NCBI GenBank assembly: GCA_003116995.1
Contig: BDSL01000023.1
Location: 310,001-374,000, forward strand
Source of the DNA: Yamagishiella unicocca
Taxonomy: Eukaryota; Chlorophyta; Chlorophyceae; Chlamydomonadales; Volvocaceae
Direction: 5' to 3'
DNA length: 64,000 nucleotides
Made by a program: the position numbers and the translations under genes. Every line of letters starts with the position of its first letter. The stretch's first letter is position 1. Below the pieces are notes generated by a model. The model searched no databases, was not told the origin of the DNA, and saw only the letters and a program-made list of their open reading frames with translations. Positions 56,101 through 64,000 of this stretch are shown piece after piece.

Positions 56101-59100
56101 CGTGCGTGGAGTAGTAAGGCTCACCCAAGCAATGTCCGGCGAGCGAGAGCTCGTTCCCTAATGTGCGTTCGGAAGCCCCTAGTATATATGTACGTGCGTA
56201 CGTAAAGGAAAATGTTTGAAGGAAAAATAGAAGGTAATAGCAGCGGACATAGTGGTGGAGGAACGAAGTCAGTAAGAGTCCGTGGAGGAGGTAGGAGTCG
56301 TCTGCGGAGGATACGTCATCCTGCCTGCCGCTGCCCTGACAGCGATGTATGAGGCGCGTGGTGCCCTCTGCTGCGTGGACGGAGGGGAAGATGGGGATGC
56401 AGTAGTAGGAGGGAGGAGTCCGACGAGGAGGTAGCATACTTATGCATGACCTCCCTGATCCAGCGGCGGCGTGGACGCGTGGGCAAAGTAAGTTTGAGTG
56501 ACGCTGAACCTGCATGTATGGTTTGTAGCTATAGCTATCTAGGTGCTCAAAGTGAGCGACATACAACCGAGCGACCGACAGCAGACATGCATGTGCCAGT
56601 GCTGGCATGTTTACCTTGAACGTAGCCTAATACGTACTGTATATATATATATGAGCGTTCATAATATATGGAGTGCAGGACACTGCTGCTGCCTGGGCTC
56701 CAGCAGGCGGGCCAGCAGGCTGGGTTGCTAGGCTGGGTTTCTTGTAGCCAGCAGCATGGCAGCAAATAAATAAACTCTTTACTATGTACGTACCTTTAGC
56801 ATGTACCGGGTAGCTTAGATAGACGAGTGGGCAATCAGGGGAAATGGGTTGACTTTGTTATACGTATTGTACCACTGCAGTGTTCACTTCCAGTAGATAG
56901 TTGCGTGCCGTGCGTGCAATAATGGGCCGCAATCCGTGTGTAACGTGCGTAGCTGGCATCGCTCGCAACGCACCAAACATAAGACCGTCACCAATATTGT
57001 ACTTGCAACGAAATTATTTTGGATGTCGTCACCAAGCAAACAACTTCAGCAGTATTACAGTGTACGTTTTGGGCCAAAAAACGGCTACCTTCAACGCCGC
57101 TGTCGCCAATCAATATTACTACCACGTGTCAGCACGCACATACGGCGGGGAAAGTAAGGCGATTAGATAGTACGGTGTATTTTGTGTCCTCCGTCCGTCC
57201 TTCTTCCCCTCCGCGCCCTCATCCCCGTTACTTCTTATTATCTTATTACCTGCCTCAATCATTTTGGTCCTATCTCTGCCTGTTCAGTACTTTGCAACAC
57301 CAAGGCCATTCTGACCAGTGAAAATTGCTATGACGGTGTGGATAATGATGGCGATGGAAAAGTTGACAGAGCCGATTCAGATTGTCAGCGATGTGGCGAC
57401 GGTGTGCTTGATCCCGGCGAGGAATGTGACGACGGCAACATCCTAGATGGTGACAGCTGCATGGGAATCTGTAAGCTGCCTCCGCCCCCGCCTGCACCTC
57501 CACCCTCTCCTCGTATACCACCTCGGCCACCACAGCCACCACCACCGTTACCACCACCACCGCCGCCACCGCCACCACCACCGACACAACCACAACCGCC
57601 ACTGCAGCCATTATTACAACCGCCGCCATCATCACCCCCCGCGTCGCCATCACCACCACCCATCAAGTTGGAAACACCGGCGGCGGGTACGCTGGATGTA
57701 CTGGACGCGGTCGTCTCTGACGACACTCCTGTGGGGATAGATTTTAATTTTCTGGTCGCATCAACGAAGTTCAAGGTATGTGAGCCTTAACGCCTCTCGT
57801 GAATGCTGTCCAGGGTGCGCCTATTTGTGAGCCAAGTGTCGCTATAGAAGCGACTGAATCTTTGTACGATCGTTTGCACCGCCGTGCATACGACGCAATC
57901 GTCGGTGCCTAACGGAGCGAATCTGCGAAGCATCCTACCTGCCAAATGAGAGCATCGTAATGGACTACTTAATACATCCCATAACACTTATTGGACTACT
58001 GCCGTGGACTAGCTATTTAATCAATATACCCATAATAACCCTATTCCTCGTATGCCGTTTTATTCGCAGGGTGATTCCCCGTACGCCCGCTGCACGATTG
58101 GTGCTGTGGGCAAACTTGTATCTTCGCTGTCAGGGTTCCTCAACTTACCAAGCAGCAATATAACGGTGTCGTGCGCTGTAGAGAGTGGTGGAGCCAATCA
58201 CAGAAGGCTGAGCCAAGATAACGTACGTGCAGTCTGCTGAAGTCCATATAATGAGTCCATATCGATGGGGTTTTGTAGTTAGTCCAAATGTAACATGGAT
58301 GGGGTTATTACGTACCGCCGCAGTTGCTTGCTCCGCGCTCTATCGAATCATCATATCTGGAGGCAGGAGCGATGGATGTGACGCTTTATTATGTAAACGC
58401 AAGTAAATGGGCGCTTGTTGCATTCCGTCCATGCATTCTGTCACCCTAGCTACCTGCGGTGACCCTCCATATATATATGTCGTAAATACAGTCCTGCTGA
58501 CCGCCACCTGCTGACTACCAACATGTATGTACGTACTGCAGCAGGCGTGTGTGGCGGCATCCAATGTTATGATAACATTCAAGGTGCGTGCGAGAAATAT
58601 TTTGCGGACGGATAGCTGCTGGAGGATGGAGTGGCAAGTGGGCACAGTCAGATAGTTGATTAGTTAGTTACTGTCCACGCACCACGGCGAGCGAGTTGTC
58701 TTCACGCACGACCCTACCTGAGGATAAATAAACGCGGTGTTTATATAAAATGCGTGCGTGCCTGGATTCAAGCTTGGGTAGTATAGAGGGGGCCGTAAGT
58801 AAGTAGGATTAGCGGTAGATAGATAGGTAGCGCCAACCATTGCAAAAAAAAACCAGCGATTTATCAACGCAGTTACCAACTTATAAGGCTCTTGATTTAC
58901 TTTCGCACCATGAGTAGTGTATATATAGAATCAAAGGGTACAGAAACCGAAAGGATCTTTCATTCACTTCCTCGCTCGCTGGTGTATTCTTGCCTCACTA
59001 GTTGCATAAAATATCGTCAGGATGAAATAAAGTGGTATCTGACTTTTAGGCCTAAAAGCCAGATACCCTAGGGTGCTGATAATGTGCGTGCATGTTTCCA

Positions 59101-62001
59101 TGTTGAAAGCGACAACACGCCACTAAGATAGAACCTGAATACCCTGCACATATATACACGCACGCACACTGTCTAAAAATGCTGCCTCGTCATCAGGTGG
59201 ATCCTGCTGTGTCCATGACGGCCTTTAAGACAGCGGTCTACCAGCTCCTGTCCAATGGCGGGATCGCGGGCGTGTGCCCCGTGGGCTTGCCAAATGGCAA
59301 TTGGGCAATAACCGGCTCCCGGGTGGGTACCATTCCATGTGGCCTACTGCCACCTCTTTGGCAGATGTAGGGGCTGGTTGGGGTTGGACTGATAGATAGA
59401 TGACGGTCTTGGGTCAGCAGCACGGGTTGAAAGGGGCCCCAGGGGCTGGGGTGCTCTATTTGTCACCACCAGCCTGCTAGCTAGATGGGAAATGAATTCA
59501 GGTACCTGCTGATGATGATACTATCTATCTATCTATATCTCCCTGCACGCTCCTGCCGACTTCGCACTGGATCGACTGTCCGTTTCGCCTTCACAGTTTC
59601 ACGTCTCAACCCCGACGGGAAGTGGATCTTTTACGGACTGCCCGATGTTCGGCAATGCAGTGGAGTCGACATTGCAGTTTACCAGTAGTAGTGGAGTTGC
59701 TGACACCTTAATCGGCTGTAACAGCGTCATAATTGCTGACACTACCTCGCCAGAACCACAACTTCCTGCTGGAGACACGGGCTTGAGGAAGAAGGCTGGT
59801 TTCCCTTTCATTATCATCATTGGTGTTGTGGGTGGCTTCCTTCTTTGCTGCAGTGTGTGCATCTTCGCTGCCATATATCGGCGCAGAAAGGTGGGCAGGT
59901 CAGGGCGAGGGTCGCTGTATGTGGTAGATAGGTGAATTAAGTCATATCCAGCCAATCAATCACTTCAGGTTTATAAACAGTTACAAAAGCAGTGTATGTG
60001 CCCTGTTGGCATGGTGCGTCACTTATTCAGCAGAAATGACCCTGCCAACCTGCATGATGCTGCATGGTGAACCGTGCACAAGCAAGCAGATCAATGCCAT
60101 CAGCATATATAGCGATCATGGGATAAGCCCTCCTTCCGTCACCTGCCTCCTCTCAACAGAAAAAGAAGACGGAAGGAATGCGAGGGTTTGATGTATGCGC
60201 CGACGCTGTGCCAGGAGCCTGCAATACAACAAAAGACCATGATGCCAACATGGCTGCTGTTGGACTCGTTAGTAATGCAGATAATGCTATCTTGGCCAGT
60301 TCATCCCTTGCAGCAAGTGAGGGGTGTGTCCAGGCCTTTGTGTCTGAAGGTGTCAGTGGTGCATGGGATCATCACGATCATGGAGCTGTAGCTGCGACTG
60401 GGGTGGCGGGAGCTGGCACCACATCAGGTGCCGCCGAGGCTGAAGCTGCTTCCACTTTGGACTTGTTACTGATGGGGCAGAACGGGTCCTCCACAGCAGC
60501 AGATATTGCACCTGCGGCAGCAGCAGTACCGGCGTCCACAACCCTTCCAGGCAGAATGCATCGTCCCTCACTGGATATGGGGGCTGGGCAGCAGGAGCTA
60601 CTGGTGCAAACCAACCTGGATGAAAGAGATGATGTTCAATCAATGCTTGAAGTGAGTCCGGATGCCCACACATAAAGGGCACTTAACATCGCACATGCAT
60701 ACAGGGCACTTACATGTATGATTATCTTCATCATGCCGGCATTTGTCTCTCGTATTATCGTCATCACCATCTGAACTGTTTGCCATGGTCCATTCCAAGT
60801 AACACTAAACCACATGGCAGTAGCCTGCCTTGCTTGTTCAACCGACCCTGCCTACTTGCCTTCTTACTTGTACATTCACTGCTGACAACTAACACCATTC
60901 ATTAGCAGCAGGAAACCCCAAGCAGTGGCCCATCCATGACTGGCAACAATGCTGGGCTCTTCGTGCAGCGCGGCCATGACTTGGCAGCAGGAGCAAACGG
61001 GTTGGTGAAGGTACCTACATTGGCAGTGGTGAGGCGGCGGCTAGCTATGTGTTACCTTACTACCATCAATAAGCGTACGTTTTTCCTTTTTAAAATCATG
61101 CTACGTGTTGGCAAGCAACATTCGCCATGGATTTTAGGTATCCCTATGTAACGAAAGCAGTGGCTGGATTGCTCCTTTCAAGTGGCTTTTTGTATGCCTC
61201 CATGTGCTGACTCAGATGGATCTGTTTGCGAGCAACCAATGTCTTGTGTGCATGTTGCAGGAGCTGTCGACAGAGTTGCCAGTCATCCCCCCCTATGCTG
61301 CGGGAACAGCAGCAGTACCAGCAGTACCAGCAGAAGCTATGGCCTACAGCAGCACTGGTGGATCAAGTGGAGCAGAGAGGAGTATGGCCACATTGGCTGC
61401 TGGCACAGCAGGTGGTGAACATGCTGATCTCCATAGCAAGCCAGGTTCGCCCAGATGTGTTTCGGCCACCACAAGGCCCATTGGCATCGTTCCCCGGTCG
61501 TTTCAGGGGTTATTCAGCCGCAGTGCTGTGGCCCCTGCCCCAGAACTACCACGACAGACTGCTTCTGGTCGCAACCTCCCAACAATGGTGCAGCTTGATG
61601 CTAAGGCAGCAGATGCAGCAACTGCCAGGGCAGATGCAGCAGAAAACAGTGGGATGGCTGCACACAGGGGATTGCGAACCAAGGCAGTGTCATCTGTCAT
61701 CACCAGTGGACCTGCAGCCATCAAGGGGACTATGGGCTTGGATCCAGATAGCCCCATTACCAGGGCCCATTCTATGGGAGCGGTTCTTCATGCCCATAAG
61801 CATAACATCAGTCCTGTCGATGACCAGCAGGAAGCACCAAGCCCACGAACCCGGGCACATTTGCTGATTATCAGTGAAGTGGAGGGTAATCCAGAGCCAG
61901 CGGAGGCTGCAGTACCCGGACCTCCTGCTGGTGACGTTGCATCTGGGCCCAAAGACATGGCCCACTTCAAGGTGCCTGGGGATACTGCTGGTCCGCCGTG
62001 A
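50107..62001 (+). CDS. Type I membrane protein with DUF4215-like module and proline-rich stalk
   Basis: Fourteen exons (50107-50215, 50872-50927, 52241-52369, 53473-53704, 54392-54539, 55038-55186, 57061-57153, 57288-57775, 58070-58222, 59197-59322, 59597-59890, 60160-60651, 60906-61010, 61261-62001) join in phase to about 1,104 residues. Residues 1-35 contain a signal peptide ([20 protein letters not shown]). Residues 50-240 ([42 protein letters not shown]) look like a ThuA/glutamine-amidotransferase-like fold, a weak resemblance. About 318-365 carry an Asp-rich metal-binding motif ([14 protein letters not shown]) and a DUF4215-type Cys motif ([16 protein letters not shown]). A hydroxyproline-type stalk with poly-Pro follows (about 370-430). 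One transmembrane helix ([19 protein letters not shown]) at about 628-655 is followed by basic RRRK and a 450-residue Ala/Ser/Thr-rich cytoplasmic tail. A cell-surface adhesion or receptor role is inferred. Confidence 0.75.
50148..50385 (+). repeat. 119-bp tandem duplication covering the signal-peptide exon end
   Basis: Units 50148-50266 and 50267-50385 differ by about one base (TTCATCTT against TTCGTCTT). Each contains the hydrophobic signal-peptide codons, the splice donor TCTAGTGAGT and following intron sequence. Confidence 0.96.
51007..51175 (+). repeat. ATGGGCCA minisatellite
   Basis: Roughly 18 units of 8-11 bp built on ATGGGCCA, in intron 2 of the membrane-protein gene. Confidence 0.93.
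51190..51430. repeat. Palindrome-rich GGTTACC block
   Basis: Contains the perfect palindrome CGGTTTGGCAAACCG and many GGTTACC/GGTAACC and GTAACCCC words in both orientations, in the same intron. Confidence 0.6.
55579..55989 (+). repeat. 137-bp tandem repeat x3 with exon-like splice signals
   Basis: Three copies, with CAGCTAGCC at 55591, 55728 and 55865. Each has an acceptor-like pyrimidine-AG (ATTGCAG or TTTCAG), about 70 bp starting CTAGCCTTATTTTCGA, and a donor-like sequence at CAGTAAGTACGTG (CAGTGAGTACGTG in copy 2). All frames of the 70-bp part contain stops. It lies in intron 6 of the membrane-protein gene. Confidence 0.9.
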
Positions 62002-62953
62002 AGGCAGCTGAGGCTGAGTGCTGCCATGCCAACCAACCATTCTGCTGCTGCTGCAAGCAGGCAACACAGTGTCCAGTTTAAATGCCCAGATGATGCCATG
62101 AGTAGTGATGTGGATGACAGCATTATAGGTGCAGTCACCATTCTCGGGGAACCAGGGATTGACATTCCCAGGGAACCTGGTGATGTTTGTCTAATGTAAG
62201 CAATGTTTCTCCTCAAGATTTGATAGTGCTTACCAGGGTCACACACAATTAATGGAATGGTGTCCTCAGGTGGTGTCGAATGTTCGGTAAAATTTGTTAT
62301 ATTGAGCCCACTGTGATGTGGGCTTCGTATTCCAGCTACTAAGTACTGACTGAAGTTCAATTTATCTCTATCCATTTCCACATGGCACCTGCTCACCCCA
62401 GCCGGTGTGCTGACATGGGCGGGTTCGTGAGTGGCTTATCTATGGCAACATGTATTCGTCATGCCTATCCATTCAAGATCCACTGCGCACATGTGTGGTT
62501 TATTTCGATGCTATCGATGTTGGTGCTTGCTTCAGGGGCTGGGAACCAGGTGTGTGTCCTGGATGGCTGGGTTCCTTGGCTTCTGGCCTACCCCTTGCAG
62601 GTATTAGGAGAAAAGACTGCTTACATGCAAAAAGCAGAAGCAAGTTGTATGTAATCGCTGAGCCTATCTGCTGGGCCGCTTGCTTATGCCAATCGTTTAT
62701 AGACTGTCTTTTAGTGGCAATCAACTACCTATGAACAGTGCAGCACCATTATTTTGCCGTTGTCTGTTCTCTAGCCCCTTGATCAGGGTTTCTGGTGGTC
62801 TGCCATAATAATAATAATAATAATGAGTACGCTGGCACTAGGCCTAGCATGTATTACGGGGGCGGGGCGGTGAGGGTGTTAGTACACCCTATACGCTCGC
62901 GCCACCTGTGGTCTGCCATACCTCAGTCATGGTTTGTCCTCCTTCCTGCGTCC

Positions 62954-62993
<40 letters not shown>

Positions 62994-63094
62994 CAGCAGC
63001 AAGAAATGCGCCAACACCATTGTTTCATCGAGCGCAGCCCGATGATTAAAGTCTGAGACAATGCCATCGGAGCCCATGGGGCCAGAGGCTGCCA
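62002..63094. other. Intergenic, no supported gene
   Basis: Convergent region between the membrane-protein gene and the partial minus-strand gene. It contains (ATA)n at 62806-62822 and an AT dinucleotide run at 62956-62993. A possible alternative 3' exon of the membrane-protein gene around 62060 cannot be excluded. Confidence 0.45.
62956..62993 (+). repeat. (TA)n microsatellite
   Basis: About 18 uninterrupted TA units. Confidence 0.97.
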
Positions 63095-63696
63095 TCAACA
63101 CCGGGGGCAGCCTTTAGAACCGCTGGGGCTACGTACAGCGGCTTTCTTCGGCGCGGCTGGGGCTGCAGGGATGCCTTCGGAGCTGCTGGGGCTGGAAGGG
63201 CCGCCTTCGGAGCTGCTAGTGCGTGTCGTAGGGGCTGGCCTTGTGGCGGGGTCACTGGGGCTGCCTTCAGTAGTGCTGCTGGAGCTGGAGGTGTGGCTGG
63301 CCAGCAGTGTCATGGCTGGGGCCTGTGGCAATGCCATATGCGCAGCTGAGTCACCCTAGGAAGCAGGGGTGGCATACAAACCGTTTACACGACAGGGACA
63401 GAATAGTTGGCGCATGGTCATCGGAAAGCATGGGTGGGCCCATCCGAGCCCATCCACAACTTCCCACCATCGACGACCCATCATACGCAAGCACTGGCTG
63501 CCGCATCCCCACATGCACCCGCTGTGACAGCATCCTCATTAAGGCTTCCCCCAGCAGCCACGGCAGCAGCTTGGGGGATAGCAGTCATGGCCGCAGTGGC
63601 ATCGGAGGCTCCGGCAGCTGGCTTCTGTACTGAGAGTGGCAGGTACCACTCGGGGCCGAACCCAGCGTTGGCGCGGGCTTCCTCGTTAAAGGGCGG
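63095..63696 (-). CDS. Terminal exons of an unrecognised minus-strand gene, 5' part off the right edge
   Basis: Two exons read leftwards: 63696-63495 and 63345-63095, with a 149-base intron whose phases match (A at the donor joins CT at the acceptor). The first begins after an acceptor ending CCCCTCATACAG and encodes PPFNEEARANAGFGPEWYLP, then an Ala-rich stretch (AAMTAIPQAAAVAAGG). The second encodes MALPQAPAMTLLASH and a Ser/Thr/Pro/Ala-rich tail with repeated SSSEG and APKKA units, to a stop at 63095. I do not recognise the family. Small size, codon use and splice agreement support a real gene end; the upstream exons would lie beyond about 63.7 kb. The intron is largely made of a dispersed repeat. 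Confidence 0.45.
63369..63425 (+). repeat. Dispersed repeat filling a 149-base intron
   Basis: ACAAACCGTTTACACGACA, then GGGACAGAATAGTTGGCGCA, then TGGTCATCGGA. It matches 3738-3771 and, in its first block, 11435-11452. Confidence 0.8.
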
Positions 63697-64000
63697 CTGT
63701 ATGAGGGGGAGAGACAGCGGCAATTAGTACACATAGAAAATAAACATCGCTTACGTCATGTACGGATGCCGTCCTGAAATGTAGACATGTCAAGCCTTTT
63801 GACGCTTTGGTTGGCTAACGGATAAGAGGCAGTGTCGAGGACCGCCCCTCCAAGATATATCCAACTAAATGAATATCCCTGGGCCGACTTAAGCACTCGT
63901 CAAACGGTTCGGTCGGCTTATTGCGCGGCTATACGAAAGTCCTTGACGGCAAAACCGCTTCTAAGGACGCGTATAACCATTCGATTCGTATCACCTGCTC

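Noticed and set aside
1..64000. Ribosomal RNA or transfer RNA genes
   Set aside because: No rRNA core sequence or convincing cloverleaf with box A and B was seen by eye; a covariance search would be needed to exclude a tRNA.

Overview
The window is nuclear DNA of a green alga, most likely a volvocalean (Chlamydomonas/Volvox group). The grounds are very GC-rich exons broken by many short GT-AG introns, TTTAGGG/TTTTAGGG telomere-type repeats, a thylakoid-lumen PsbP-family protein with a chloroplast transit peptide, a SHAQKYF-class MYB factor, an ankyrin-type protein and abundant low-complexity DNA. All gene models were built by eye from reading frame, splice signals and family resemblance; nothing was computed.

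Layout. 1-2259 (+): 3' part of a rhodanese-fold protein whose catalytic cysteine positions are replaced. 4632-7494 (-): seven-exon PsbP-family lumenal protein. 10132-13452 (+): complete six-exon phosphatidylserine decarboxylase. 15245-18223 (-): six-exon triose-phosphate-type (TPT/DMT) transporter. 20482-22690 (+): two-exon F-box-like/ankyrin-type protein. 29484-31436 (-): five-exon SHAQKYF-type MYB regulator. 31786-47372 (+): 29-exon, about 1,400-residue family-B DNA polymerase most like the delta catalytic subunit but altered at exonuclease motifs and motif C; it starts 349 bp from the MYB gene, head to head. 50107-62001 (+): 14-exon type I membrane protein with an Asp-rich/Cys-rich DUF4215-like module, a proline-rich stalk, one membrane helix and a long cytoplasmic tail. 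63095-63696 (-): two terminal exons of a gene running off the right edge. The intervals between are repeat-rich with no gene I can support.

The genes do not form a pathway. The most interesting signals run across them. Two repeated sequence families sit inside introns of unrelated genes, one shortly after 5' splice sites and one shortly before 3' splice sites, as expected of introner-like, intron-generating elements. The delta-like polymerase keeps motifs A and B and both C-terminal cysteine clusters but has lost proofreading residues and has YAQTDS instead of YGDTDS. From about 49 kb base composition shifts to AT-richer DNA full of TACGTA words, with a recent 119-bp exon duplication and a triplicated 137-bp intronic unit. 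Sequence related to the repeats of the GC-rich part recurs near 63.4 kb, which argues for one genome rather than a chimaeric assembly.
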